In this document: piece after piece, positions 13,928 to 27,761 of the stretch | Numbering within the stretch: position 1 is the stretch's first letter | Layout: each line of letters opens with the position of its first letter | NCBI GenBank assembly: GCA_034766995.1 | Contig: CM068313.1 | Coordinates: forward strand, 22,740,012-22,804,011 | DNA length: 64,000 bases | Direction of reading: 5' to 3' | Source: Acanthacorydalis orientalis | Lineage: Eukaryota > Arthropoda > Insecta > Megaloptera > Corydalidae | Made by a program: the position numbers and the translations under genes | Notes under the pieces: model-generated | Seen by the model: only the letters and a program-made list of their open reading frames with translations | What the model was told of the DNA's origin: nothing | Database searches by the model: none

Positions 13928-16165
13928 TTATATGAAAACAATTGATTAAACATTGCTATACTGACAATTAAATTTATTAATAAACGGAACGAGAATTTGT
14001 TATTAGAGATAACCTTTAGATATAACCAGACATTTTTCAAGATCGATTCTTTTAAAAACAAGGCTATACAAAATTCATTATTATTACCATTATCTAAACT
14101 TTGAAAGAGCATTTGTAATGAGAAATTAATTTTTTAAAAATAATTGTGCTCAACAATTTAATTTATTTATTTTTACTCTTAAGATATTTTTAATTTTGTT
14201 GTACAAATTAAAATGAAATTCTTTGAAAAGACAAAATATTTCTATTTAATAATAAATTAATAAGATATAAACAATTTATAAATTATTTTTCAAATGAATA
14301 CAAATAAAAATACATGTTTTTTAACGAAGTACATTTTTATTGATTAACATTTATACTTGAAACATTGTTAACTATTTTATTTATACTTAATATTTTTTTT
14401 ATTTTAAAATTTTGATTTGGATAAGAAAATTTAAAATGATATGATAGGAATTTCGAGCCGTTCGTTCCATTAATTTCACTTTTTATCTTTAAAATAGTTT
14501 GAATTACTAAAACTTCTAACTGAAAAATGTTTATTTAAAAATCAAACTGTTTAAAAAACAAAAATGAGAAAATTTGAAATATTGAAATTATGTAAAAGAA
14601 TAGTATATATGATAGATTCAAAATTCAATATAATGTTTAACGAAAATTAAAAAAAAATACAATTGTATTAAAAATGTAATTCGAAATTTCGTGTCAGAGA
14701 ACAGTAAGTTTATATTTATTTGTTGCTAAGGGGTTTGTTTAAAGTTAACTTTAATTGTTGGTCTCTCGGATGCCCAATTATGTTATTTCATTTGCACTTG
14801 TCGTCTGTACAACATTAATTTATTTAATTTACACTCGTTATGTTCACAAAATACTTATATACCAGTTTAAATTTAGTCACCATTTAAAAAATTATATAGC
14901 AAATTGGTTATACAAAATTATTTTTTTTTTCATAACTATGAACACAAAAAAGATAAATTAAAATTGTAATCAAATTAAATTTTTATTTTCAATTATTGAA
15001 AAGTATATTACTTTTAAAAATTGAGTGATGTGTTTCTAATGATCTATAAATAAAAACTTATTTTATGAAATAATTATATAAAATTTTACTTGAGTTTAAT
15101 TTACGGAAACGAATTCAAATATAAAATTTTGATAGAAATAATTACTATTATTAAAAAAAATAATTCCAGAGAAATAAATTACATCTCTGGCAATAGGAAA
15201 ACATATAATTTGACTAAGAATTTATTAATGTAAATATATTATTTTAATAAAAGTACCGCAAAAAGAAATACTGTATAATGCAGATGACAAGCAGTTTGTA
15301 GAAGTTTATCTAATTATTGATTAATTAGTTATAATAATATACCGTTAATAAATAAAAACACTTTAATGCATTTTAATACAAATACGTAAATTTTAATGGA
15401 ATAATAAAGAGATGTAAAATAAAAAAAATATCTGTAAAAATATTCATGTTTGTGATATCTTGATATAGTGTTAATTTATTTTCTTTATAGATTTATACAA
15501 CAAATTCATTCACTTTGCTTTAAATTTATATTTAATGGAGGCCTTCATACTTTTATAGATAATAATAAAGAAATATTCATATATAGAATCTATAGTATTA
15601 AATTGCATGTCTCTGAGTTAACTGCATCGTTAAGTGCAATTAGTAAGATAGGGTAATAATGATTAAATATAAAGCTTTGAATTGCTACAATTATACTTTC
15701 GGTAAATAGTGTATATTAACTCTGGTAGCTGAACTCATTTAAGTCTGTAATTTAAGAGATTTAAGGCAATCTATTATTATTATTATTCCATTATCCATGT
15801 TAATAAATGTTCGGTTTGTGGAATAATATTTATTTTGATAATTATTTTCTTTAAAGAAAAGAAATAAGAAAAGTGTAATTATAGTTAACAGTAGTCACTT
15901 TTCTTTGTAGATTTCTAAAGGGATAAAAAACCGGAAAAGATATTTACACAAAATACTTTTGAAAATATTAAATTTTGTGTTTAGCTTGAATTTTAAAAAA
16001 GAATAAATCTATGTATTGAAGATGACATGTTATAAAGTCGATATAAATTTAATACTTTGTATACAAAAAATAATGTATTGAGAACAGATATTAAAAAAAT
16101 CATTAAAATCCGATAAAGCAAGAAGTACATTAAGATTAAAGGTGAATCAAGCTGTACGAAAACCC

Positions 16166-16302
16166 GTAATGCATTTTAGTAATCTGCAGAATTTAAATAT
16201 ACTTCTGATTCACATGAATACAAGATACAACATCAGATTCAATGTACAGAGAGAATCTGATTTCCCATCTGTGATATTACTGCATGCATTAAAGTGCATT
16301 AC
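16166..16302. other. Nested inverted repeats
   Basis: An outer pair, GTAATGCATTTTA at the left and TAAAGTGCATTAC at the right, is complementary at 12 of 13 positions. An inner pair, ATCAGATTC and GAATCTGAT, flanks a short loop near 16235-16260. It could be a decayed foldback element or a structured transcript. Evidence is weak. Confidence 0.3.
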
Positions 16303-16737
16303 TTGGAATATAGTTTCTGGAGTTCGTATTATTTAATCATAGTTTTTTTATAATGCTACAAAGAAACAGAGCTCTGATAGATGTTATATTTTCATTGAAA
16401 AGTATTTTATTTTTATGAATACCCGATGTATCAAACAATTCTTTTGAAGTTTCAAAATAAAATAAACTAAGTAACAAAAATTACTTTATTAAATGAAGTA
16501 ATGTATCATTTAAAAGATTTGATATAAGAGAAAAATCTAAAAAGAGACGCCAAATAATCTATAAATATGTATGATGTTAAAAAGCTGTTAATAAATAAAT
16601 ATATGAAAAAATCCGTAAAAAGAGAAACTTGATGTTTTCAACAATGTTATTCATCCGTTTCTCATTTATTCTTATTAATATTGAATACAGAAGTGTATTA
16701 CATACTTTTATAAATTCCAGAACAATAATAATTTTGT

Positions 16738-16925
16738 GTGGCCACGTCACAATCTCTTAATACACGGTAGATTGTATTAATTATGAATTCATGATGATCA
16801 TTAAGCCGGTGGGTGTATTTAACGCTAACAGCTGTGGCTTGCATCTCACGCGGGGGCCATTCCACTTAATCATTTGTTATTCGCGAGGGCGCTTGATAAG
16901 GGCAGTTTAATACGTTACACCAGTA
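16738..16925. other. GC-richer non-coding island
   Basis: A sharp compositional island (for example ctcacgcgggggccattcc and cgcgagggcgcttgat) in AT-rich flanks, with AATTATGAATTCATGATGATCATTAA just upstream in palindromic-looking runs. No open frame spans it. It is a good candidate for a conserved non-coding element. Confidence 0.4.
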
Positions 16926-17018
16926 AATTTATGGTACAGTTCACCTTGTTTAATTTGACGATGTTTTTTATTAACGTTTAACGTAACAAACTTTTAATTT
17001 GGGAACATTGTGCGTAGG

Positions 17019-17020
<2 letters not shown>

Positions 17021-17063
<43 letters not shown>

Positions 17064-17075
17064 ATATATGTATGT
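17021..17075. repeat. (TA)n with (TATG)n microsatellite
   Basis: A TA tract interspersed with tatgtatgtatg units. Confidence 0.9.
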
Positions 17076-17364
17076 ATGTACAAAACGAGTGGGCGATATA
17101 TGGTACTTTGCTGTAAATTGTTTCTTGAACTTTTTCATTTTGATACTTTATGTTTTTAGGTAAATTTTATATATTTTTCATGCTGACACAGAGTTATATC
17201 TCAATTATCTCTGCAGAACAGATTTGCAACGAAAACTTTTTTTAAAATTATATCAAGTAGTAGTCTTTATACGAATATTAATTTTATTTACATCAAGTAT
17301 CTATATCTTTGATGCTTGGCGAAAAGAGATTAAGTCACTTTTTTTCAATTAGGATTCATCTAAG

Positions 17365-17365
<1 letters not shown>

Positions 17366-17405
<40 letters not shown>
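17366..17405. repeat. (TA)n microsatellite
   Basis: TA tract of about 40 bases. Confidence 0.95.
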
Positions 17406-17410
<5 letters not shown>

Positions 17411-17581
17411 TAGAATTATATAAGTCTTAAGGCATACTTCTAAATTAAAGTAAAAAAAACTTTTTTCTCGGGAATTAAATCTAAAATAAGAAACATTACG
17501 ATAATTTGTTTTTTGTTGCGCATTAAGAGTTATTTTTTGTTTCTTTATAATCCTTATAATCCTTTGTACTAAATACAAAAG

Positions 17582-18949
<1,368 letters not shown>

Positions 18950-18960
18950 GTTACGTATGT

Positions 18961-18964
<4 letters not shown>

Positions 18965-19024
<60 letters not shown>
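18965..19024. repeat. (TA)n microsatellite
   Basis: Pure TA tract of about 60 bases just beyond the right end of the mariner. Confidence 0.95.
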
Positions 19025-19028
<4 letters not shown>

Positions 19029-19639
19029 ATACATACATAAGAACGTCGAATGGATCATTTGTTGATTTGTTTATTGTGTGAATGGTTTAATTTTTCATGT
19101 GTATTGAATTTAGTTCATTACAGTTGTAAAAGTGTAGTATGTGTACACATTGGCATTTCATTGAATTGCGATAGAAAAGAGTAATTACGATTTTTGTTCA
19201 TTGAAAAAAACGATGTATCTTCTATAAAACTGTACGTGTATATGAAAAGTACATGTTTTAACCGTTAAAATATGAATAAATAAGTAAACCCTTTCAGAAA
19301 AAAGAATAGACGTTCGGTAGATGTGATTTTTCTAGACGTCAAGGTAAATAAATAATAAAGTAAACTGAAACTGTGAAAGCACTTTAGGTTAACATTTTTT
19401 GAATAAAATTTGATGATTATTTCATGTTATTAATATCATTCTGAGAGAAGATATTAATATAAGTAAAAATTCTGAAATTTAATTTAACGACCACAACTTA
19501 TTCTTTGCGTGACGCAACGAGTAGAACGATTTTACATGTTATTAGAGATGATGTACAACATTATTACCGTGTACAGTATTTATGTGGATGAAGACATGCT
19601 TTTATGAATCAAAACCAATATAGCATACTCATAAGCCGA

Positions 19640-19850
19640 GCACTCGTTCTGTTGAAGCATTCCTCAGTATACGGAAACTCCTCATTGGGTATATCATGAT
19701 GAGCTGTTCATCTTTACAAATCGCGCTATGAGATCCGCACAAAGAACATCGACAGCCATCTGACGTCTGCCGTTTGGGATGATGGCAACGCGTTTAAGTT
19801 TATCGTTGAAAAAACATCTTGACGTGCTTGAATCTTTACATATACACAAA
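19640..19850. other. GC-richer patch with possible minus-strand reading frame
   Basis: A compositional island (for example ccatctgacgtctgccg). On the minus strand a frame reads KLKRVAIIPNGRRQMAVDVL, less AT-biased than background, before running into a TA tract. No family was recognised and no splice sites are convincing. It may be a decayed coding or transposon fragment. Confidence 0.25.
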
Positions 19851-19880
19851 CATCCATATATAAATACATACATGTATGTG

Positions 19881-19926
<46 letters not shown>

Positions 19927-20575
19927 CATCATAATATTTTCTGTATATAAGGGAAAAATGTGATAAAACAATACTTTTAATTAACGTGAGAATAATAAGT
20001 ATTAAAAAGTAATTTCTCATGCATGTCAATATTATTTATTAAAATAATTATTTAAGGCATTAATTGTTTTTAAAAGACTAATGAAAAAATAAAGTAATAA
20101 ATTAGAAACTGAAAAATCTGAAAAGGATTCAATATTAGGAAGTAGTATTTTCACTTTGATTCAATAAAAACTTGAATACCTCGTTATATCATACTTTTAA
20201 AAGTTCAATTTACTTCAACGTTATAGAAAAATGCAAGCACAAGAAATATCATGTGTGCACTTCGTACATCAACCAGTGTACAATCAGAGAAAACATTTTC
20301 AGAATGATTCCATTTCTCAACTTATTAAATAATCATTTCATGTTACGAGCTTTCTTTACGATTTAAGTTTTTAAATTTATTTCAATTTAAAAGCAAGTTT
20401 ATGGCAAATATCACAAGGTATGTAACTCTTTTACAATCTTCAATAAAATTTTTAAATTTGTTTAAAATAAAGTATTTACACATATTAAATGTTTAAAACA
20501 TAGAACAAATGTACGATGAATAATAAATGTCAAATACATAAATTAAAGATATTTTGTATTGAGATTATGTACATA

Positions 20576-21117
20576 TTAGGTAAGTAGAAAAATTATTGCG
20601 GTTTATGACTTAAATGTATACACATTTTTTAATTTAATTGGTTTTAAGTGGTCCAGAACCGTTGAATAATTAACACTTATCTTTTATGCAAGCTGTCGAA
20701 TTGTTGTACGTGGTTTTGATTCAACTAACGCCTTCAGTTGGTCGTTATGAACAGAAGGACACGCACGACCTTCTTCATCTTCGAGACTCTCGTTATCAGT
20801 ACGAAATTTTTGGAACCACCATTATACCGTACGTTCCTTAACAGTACTCATACCAAAAGCATCGTTTAGTTTACGAGCAGTTTCTGCTACTTTACCACTC
20901 GAAAAATTGCTCTTATTTGCTTCTTTCCATCTTTAATTCAACAGCTCGATTTAAAGCAAAATTATTAATAAAGCCAAAGTCAATATTACCAAAATACAGA
21001 CCGAAAAATGTATTTTAAAATGATATTAACATGAACACGATGAAATAATACTTTCATTGAAAAAAATTAAGGTTAGAATTCAGATAGCAAAACCACAATT
21101 ATTTTTCTACCAACCTA

Positions 21118-21119
<2 letters not shown>
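20576..21119 (-). mobile_element. Internally deleted mariner, copy 1 of a 545 bp family
   Basis: A 544 bp element on the minus strand. The inverted right end starts TTAGGTTGGTAGAAAAATAA and continues into TTGTGG. The left end reads ttaggtaagtagaaaaatta followed by ttgcgg. Such ends resemble cecropia-type mariners. Only the transposase N-terminal helix-turn-helix part is present; it ends after the TTVL-like segment, and the whole catalytic region is missing. Structure and length match the plus-strand copy at 32530-33076, so both probably descend from one deletion derivative. A (TA)n tract abuts the right end. Confidence 0.85.
20640..20960 (-). pseudogene. mariner transposase N-terminal fragment
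   Basis: A minus-strand remnant of the transposase DNA-binding domain. In pieces it shows a WWFQKFR-type segment (from tggtggttccaaaaatttcg on that strand), then NESLEDEE-like and LVESKPRTTIRQLA-like segments, with stops and frame changes. No catalytic aspartates remain. It corresponds to the better preserved fragment at 32801-33019. Confidence 0.75.
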
Positions 21120-21163
<44 letters not shown>

Positions 21164-21359
21164 CATATTGAATGATAATATCAAAAAAGAGAGGATTAAG
21201 GCGTCACTACAAATTTACAGTTTTAATTATATAATTTAATTTTAATTTTATAATTTTCAGATCATTAGCAGTATATTTGAGAAGATTTAAGTTTTGTAGT
21301 AGATATAATGAAAATTAATTAAATTTATATTTATCATCTTTTTCGCGTTTTTAGAAATT

Positions 21360-21395
<36 letters not shown>

Positions 21396-22264
21396 GAAAT
21401 AGTACGTCGATGTTATGATAATGGGAATAATAATATAAATCACTAGCAAGATTAATTTATAGTTAAACATGGAAAAATGTAAAGTTTGTTAGAGTGTATT
21501 ACGAAGTGCGGAATAAACAGATCGTCCAAAGCAAAGAAATATATCCCTGAAGGGATCTTAAAAGTCACTATAAATAGCTTACTAACTTCCGTATACTAAA
21601 AAAATTAATAACAAAAAAGAAGAAAGGAAACATTAAGGTCCCTTTAGAGATATTAATGAGAGTATTTCTAACAAAATTAATGTCCATTTTATTTTTCAAT
21701 GAGAAATAACAATTTAGATTTTTTTTTAACTTTTGAGATTTTCTTTATTATATGTTGAAAAAACTTTTCAGAAATCATTAATAATTAAAAATTTTTGTGT
21801 GTTTACGGAAGATCATTTTTAGAATTTTCGAATTTATATATTTTGATTAATGGGTATATGCATAATATGATAGTCATTTGGTTACGATTTTTCAAATTCA
21901 TTAAAAGGAATATTTTATTTATTAGTATATAAATATCACAATCCATTTGAAAATAGAATACATTTCATTAAAATAAATAAATCTTTTTTTGTAATAGAGC
22001 GACTGAGTAATCTGAATGTTTTTCAATAATATTTTTGTAATATAATTTAACGATATTTTGATCATTAATATATATATATAATATGTAGTATACAGTATTA
22101 CTTACTATATGGGTTCAAGTTGTTAAAAATAGTTTAATACTAAAATAACCGATGAAATACTGTTATTGAATGAAATTCGAAAAATTTAAAGTAGAAAATG
22201 TCTCATAAATAAATAACAATCGCATAAACATTTCCGTAAGCAAATCGTTCAATGAAATAGACTT
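21120..22264. other. AT-rich non-coding stretch with TA tracts
   Basis: (TA)n tracts occur at 21121-21161, beside the mariner end, and at 21363-21390. No gene was recognised. Confidence 0.65.
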
Positions 22265-22510
22265 TTAAAACCACTGTCGAAGATCTAATACAGAGCTTTC
22301 GCTTTCTGAATCGCGTCTATCGATTTTAAAGCGACATTCAATGACACCGGATGTCGTTAATCATTCACGCACGAGCCCATTACGTTGCGGAATCGCGAAT
22401 CTGCGGGATAATGCTCACGCTCATTGACACACGACGTACTACTACATTGATGAGCTCTTTCCACAGCCACGAGTGACACTCCTTCGCTTGTAATGTCGAG
22501 TGCTGTTTCC
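22265..22510. other. GC-richer non-coding island
   Basis: About 245 bases rich in CpG (for example ttacgttgcggaatcgcg and gacacacgacgtact) surrounded by AT-rich sequence. No open frame spans it. It is a strong candidate for a conserved regulatory element. Confidence 0.4.
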
Positions 22511-22791
22511 TAAATGTTCAATATTCATGAGTTCATTTTCATAGCGAATTAATTTTTTTTATTAGATTTTTTTTTGAAAAAATCTTTCTTTCAAAGAGTA
22601 TTTCAAATATAAAATGAATATCGATTACATTTTCAAAATAAAACAAGTGTCTTCTAAAATAATATGGATTTTTTAATCAAATTTTAGATTTCATATGAAG
22701 CTATAAGCATCTGAAAATTGTACCGAAAGGAATAAATCGACTATTTTATTGATTTGTTTAAAGATGAAACAAATTATAGACATTAGGTTTG

Positions 22792-22794
<3 letters not shown>

Positions 22795-22848
<54 letters not shown>
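22795..22848. repeat. (TA)n microsatellite
   Basis: TA tract of about 53 bases. It is responsible for the Tyr-Ile frames on both strands. Confidence 0.95.
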
Positions 22849-22850
<2 letters not shown>

Positions 22851-23157
22851 GTTAATGTTAGATGATACCAACAAGTCTTCAAAAATATTGTTTTCTAAAT
22901 TATCAAGTAACATGGATCTGGTGCCCTTTGGTTTCTTGAAATTCATGATAGGTCAAATTGATTTTTTATTATACCGAATAATAAAACTTGACAGTAATGA
23001 AGTAACTCTGAAATTAATTAATTTATATGCTGAGATACTAGTTTTATGTTTCAAAAGAGTTTTCTCACTAAATAATAGTTTTAAATCAGGGCTAGAGACA
23101 TGTATCATTCAGAATTATCTAGTAGGTGTTGTCAATATTGAAAAAGTTATAAAATAA
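22849..23157 (+). CDS. Dubious open frame, 102 codons
   Basis: A frame open from ATG at 22849 to TAA at 23155-23157. It is the longest non-repeat open frame in the window. The product would be rich in Leu, Ile, Lys, Asn and Phe, which is what AT-rich DNA gives by chance, but it has some Val, Gly, Asp and Glu (for example NMDLVPFGFLKFM). No domain, signal peptide or family motif was recognised. A (TA)n tract lies directly upstream, so any promoter or 5' exon is unclear. Chance is the more likely explanation; an exon of an unknown gene is possible. Confidence 0.15.
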
Positions 23158-23584
23158 TTAAAATTCAAGCAGGTCTTGACAGAGTAATAAATTATGAAAC
23201 GTGTAGTAGTGAATATTATTTATACACTAATACAGGTTAAATTAATTAAATAAAATTGTTTAATAATTGTTTTCCTGTAAATAAAAATAGTTTTAATGTA
23301 AATATATTTAGGAGATGGAAAATCTACAAAAATAATTGATAAATAAATATGATTTAATTTTAAAAGTAATGAACTTTCACATTTTTTTAAAATTAGTATG
23401 TTAGTGAAAAACTGTAAAAAGAATAAAATAAATTTAAACTATTTTCATTTCATGTAATACTACGCAAATACTGTCTGTTCAGATGTTTGCAGAAAAGTAT
23501 GTAACCATAGTATGTGAATCTCTTAAATTACATGAAAAGTATATTTTGAAGAAAATGCCAACGGTAAAAGAATGTTACACAGTT
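23158..23584. other. AT-rich non-coding stretch
   Basis: Nothing was recognised in this stretch. Confidence 0.6.
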
Positions 23585-23830
23585 TTTGTGAAGTATGGCG
23601 GTAGCTAACAATTCAGAAAGCTTTCAGATTGATTGTACACCGACCATAAGAGTCAGCACCAAGGCTTGTATTAAATTCGTTATGTTTGTTCAGTACGTTC
23701 TGACCAGTTTGTTCAATAAGAAGTAAACAATATGCATCAACCAAGCAGACCGTTAAGTTTAAACGAACGGATATCTACTTAATGTAAACTTTTCTATTGG
23801 TTTTGATGCCGGCGTGCTTTTCAACAACTA
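23585..23830. other. GC-richer non-coding island
   Basis: Modest rise in GC (gtatggcggtagctaac, cagcaccaaggcttg, gatgccggcgtgc) without a sustained frame. Function unknown. Confidence 0.3.
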
Positions 23831-24024
23831 TTGAAAATTATTTCAAACTGAATTATTTCTTAAAGAAGATAAAACAATGACTTTTATTCCTATCCAAATA
23901 TTGAATACCTTCGGTTACTTTAGTTGATTAATACAAATTAAATAAAGAAAATGATTTTTTAATATTTTTTTTTACATTTTCTTTAAACCGTAGTTAATTA
24001 CAATTATTGATATAAACATAAATA

Positions 24025-24073
<49 letters not shown>

Positions 24074-24468
24074 TCTGTGTTTGTACGTTGATAAATGTAC
24101 AGATACAGTATAACTTTTTTTTACTTTTCTCCTGCGTTTTAATTGTAAGCAGTTGTATATATAATGCTACAAATTTCGCTTTTAAAATCTCATAAATTAA
24201 AGGGTGGTATTGAAAAGAGTAATGCGAATATAATGAATGTATTGAACAGTTTACGTGATAGAATTTAAGTTCATTGTTTCAGAAACTTTTTTCAAATGTA
24301 TTAAAGTTTGAATGATTTTTAATTAATTCTATTTATTTCAGAAATTTTAATTATTACCGTGCTCAGGTTGTACTTTTATTTGTTTCGAATATCTGCTTCC
24401 TATAAAAGATCAAGTATATTTGATATTATTTTTGTCTATATATTTAATTATTTTTAGTGCTACATATC

Positions 24469-24509
<41 letters not shown>

Positions 24510-25689
24510 ATATATTTGAAAATATTAAACAGTATCTAATAATTAATGTTTAATATACACTGTTTATTTTAAATTGTATATGAAATAATTTAAATATATC
24601 TAAAAGGAACGTTTTACTTTGATGATATAATTAATAGTTTATTGTTAAATTAATAAATATATGGTAATTAAAATATTTTATGAGACAAATGAATAATATA
24701 AAATTTAATATATATGTCTACATAAATATGTTTTGAGGAGAATGATATACAGTTATAAATTTATGTACGTATATATGTACGTGTGTACAATAACGTTTTA
24801 TTCGTACAATCTACAATGAAATGTAATTCCACTTGTAAATTCAAATAAAAAGAGCTCGACATCGTGTTTTGTTCGACAATCTGAAAATATTAAAATCCAA
24901 AAGAGAAATATACAAGTAGTGTGTTGTAAAAGAATCAAATTTAATTTTATTCGCGCTGCAGACAAAAGAATAAAGTCAACAAAGATTCTTAACTAGAACC
25001 ACAAACATAAAATCACGTACTTGAGAATCGTAACCCGTGGTATGTATTTGAAGTAAAATACAGTTCACCTGTTTTATTTTGAGTGCTCTGTAAATCAAAC
25101 AAAAACATTTTTCAAATAAGGACTCTCTTTTTTATTTTACATATAGTGCAGACTCTGTATAAAATGATAGGTTAATGTTTTATTCTGTTTGATATTGTTG
25201 TCAAATGATATTGAAATACGTTCCGATACTGCAATGTAACGCATATTTGATGAGATATATTCTCGATGGTAAGGGTCAACGGTTTTTATCTAATTAATTG
25301 ATTTATGAGCAAGATCGATGTACTATTTTAAAGCGTATTCCGTGTATCATAAAGCTTGGATTTTCATTTATATGGAAATAAGATTACTTCGTTGAATAAT
25401 TTAAATATAAGAAATGAATTTTATTTTTTGCTAAAAACAAACAATAATTAATATATTATAAAAAGAAAAAATACAATAATGTTTTCTTATTATTTGGTAA
25501 CTTTTCTTAAATTATCTGCACATATATATAAAAAAAAAATATTCAATAAAATTTAAAAAAATGTACAAACAAATTTTAAAAAACGTGAAGAGATTTTGTA
25601 TTAAACTATTATCAACGATGATACCCGAATTTACACGAAAAATTATGATATTGATATCATAACAATTACATTTTTTCTACGAATTTTAA
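23831..25689. other. AT-rich non-coding stretch
   Basis: (TA)n tracts occur at 24029-24070 and 24474-24505. Nothing else was recognised. Confidence 0.65.
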
Positions 25690-25980
25690 GAAAGTGTGAA
25701 TCATATCATAGTGTCTCTTTATTTCTGTTGTCATACCTTGGCGTTGGATGTTTTCCCGAAACCAATCTTTGTCTCCTTATTGTGTATTGTTTGTGTACGA
25801 ATGCGGAGCATGATTCGTGGAATAGGTGGAAAAACTTTCAAAAAAACCCACATAGCAATAACAACTACAATGAAATGTGCGATTTTATAAAATGGGGGTG
25901 TGAGGGAAGCGAATGAGGGCTGCGCCCCCGGGAGGCGGCGAGCATAGAGTAGGGGCAGAGTCTTTGGTAATATAAAAATA
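25690..25980. other. GC-rich patch, possible repeat
   Basis: It includes the most G/C-dense short run in the window, ggctgcgcccccgggaggcg, near 25919-25938, preceded by gggggtgtgagggaagc. A similar gggggtgtgaagg motif occurs inside the hAT-like MITE at 56412-56703, so this may be part of a related repeat. Overlapping short open frames on both strands have no recognisable product. Confidence 0.35.
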
Positions 25981-26251
25981 ATAAAAAAATACGATTCAAA
26001 TTTTTTATACTGTACACCGTATATATTCATTAGTTAAAAAATAATTCAAATAACATATTTATGTTTATAATATAACGATGCCTGTTGATAAAAATAAACA
26101 TAATTCATAAAAAAAATACCAGAAAACGAATATTGCAATCCAAATTTCATTTTCAAATAAATTAAGTTCTTGGTTTTATCTAAATATTTTATAGACCACT
26201 TTTATATTATTTACAGTTAAGGAAATGATTCTAGAATTGTTATAATTTATT

Positions 26252-26256
<5 letters not shown>

Positions 26257-26299
<43 letters not shown>
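26257..26299. repeat. (TA)n microsatellite
   Basis: TA tract of about 43 bases. Confidence 0.95.
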
Positions 26300-26304
<5 letters not shown>

Positions 26305-26769
26305 TTATTTTTTCTACAAGAGTAAAATATTAACAACATTATAAGTAAAGCTAATAATAGTCCAAAGTTTGTGTAGAGACAATGAGAATTAAGGAATGTA
26401 ATTCTAAAATAAAAGAAAAAAATTAACTGAAAAGTAACGATACCATTATTTGAGTATGATAAAAGTGTACATGAATCAAATTCCATTATGAAATTGTGTA
26501 CTATCGAATTAATTCAAGTAAAGGTAGAATACATTGTTTTAGACATTTCATATTGAATTATTTGACTAAAATAATTGAGAGAGGTACGAAAATTTAGATG
26601 ATACAAGAAAACTTGAAATATTGGCTTTACCTTAGGTGTAAAAATTAATTTGGTGCCTTTAAATTGAATCAATCATAACTCTGTTTTAAATTAAAATATT
26701 TTTTCGTCCTTTTAGAATTTATTAATGCTAACCTTAACATTTAAAATCACTATATATCTTGGTTAACCA

Positions 26770-27000
26770 GTTGGCATAACCTCACAAAATAGCAGTGAAC
26801 ACGATGGCGTCCGAAAATAGCATAGTAGGTTTTGCATACTTTTCGCATTTCAGGCGAAAAAAATGCTGCCGAAGCCGAAGAATGATATTTTGAACTTTAA
26901 GGGAAGGTGTTGTGTTACATAGAACATGCAAAAAGTCCTAAAACAGCGACAGAGGTCAAAATATACATTTGACTTCATCGACTCAAAGTCGCCATTTTTT
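26770..27000 (+). pseudogene. Probable mariner transposase N-terminal scrap
   Basis: Begins with ATGGCGTCCGAAAAT (MASEN, a common mariner transposase start) at 26803, and in another frame reads GEKNAAEAEE near 26860, resembling the GKNAAEA helix of the mariner DNA-binding domain. Frames shift and stops follow soon. No terminal repeats or catalytic residues were found. The assignment rests on short similarity only. Confidence 0.45.
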
Positions 27001-27316
27001 TTTGAGTATTTCATTCTTTTGTAAACGTTTATTTTCTATAAAAAAAAACACCGAATTAAATTGTAGATCCAACAATTTCTGAATTGTTCAGTGTGTTCTT
27101 AACCATATGTTTAAAATTATACATTTGTAAAAAAGGCGTTTTTTTTTAAAAAAAACGTCTCTTTAAAACGATCCTTAAATGATTTGCATATTTATTAATT
27201 TCATTACTAAAGTTTTAAACATAGACTGAACAGCAGTATTAGTAAAAAATAACACTGGACTTCTTTTTGAACTTTTACCATCGACTTTGCTACTTTATGT
27301 AAATTTATTTTAAATT

Positions 27317-27400
<84 letters not shown>

Positions 27401-27589
27401 TAGTGAAGAAAACTATCGTATAGAAAATAATTAAAGTTGACTAACAATTGATAAATTAATGGCATACATTTTTATAACGATTGGTATCTACTATCCAGTT
27501 AAATTTTATAGAAATTAAAACTAAAATACAGATTTATCCCAAGTTATAATTAAATGCTAGCTTACGAATTGCGTAAAAAAATAAAATCA

Positions 27590-27622
<33 letters not shown>

Positions 27623-27689
27623 TATGATCTAATAACGGAATAAAAATACATAAAAAATATACAACACTCGAAATGCTAATTACTACATA
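27001..27689. other. AT-rich stretch with TA tracts
   Basis: A compound TA/TG tract at 27320-27397 and a TA tract at 27592-27620. No gene was recognised. Confidence 0.65.
27320..27397. repeat. Compound (TA)n microsatellite
   Basis: About 78 bases of TA with tatgtatatgtgtata interruptions. Confidence 0.95.
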
Positions 27690-27723
27690 TAATCCTAGCC
27701 CGATTTAACATCATTGCAAACGA

Positions 27724-27761
27724 TGACGTCATGAAGACTAATTCAAAGTCGGACATGACGT
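27724..27761. promoter_or_regulatory. Canonical CRE plus half-site
   Basis: A perfect palindromic TGACGTCA at 27724-27731, followed by a TGACGT half-site at 27756-27761, in a GC-richer patch (about 27690-27850). CREB/ATF factors bind this motif in animals. Binding here is inferred, and a single octamer can occur by chance. Confidence 0.4.

Larger units (their letters stand above)
13326..16737. other. AT-rich non-coding stretch
   Basis: It holds a (TA)n tract at 13886-13926, a small GC-richer patch near 13640-13710, and a weak inverted repeat at 16166-16302. Open frames here (14755-14961, 15468-15656, 16142-16336) have low-complexity AT-driven composition and no recognised motif. Confidence 0.6.
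18925..20575. other. TA tracts and unassigned DNA
   Basis: The (TA)n tracts at 18925-18949, 18965-19024 and 19879-19923 dominate. A GC-richer patch at 19640-19850 is described separately. No gene is supported. Confidence 0.6.

Noticed and set aside
16142..16336. 64-codon frame of fairly balanced composition
   Set aside because: No family motif or good splice sites; the nested inverted repeats are a better description of this spot.
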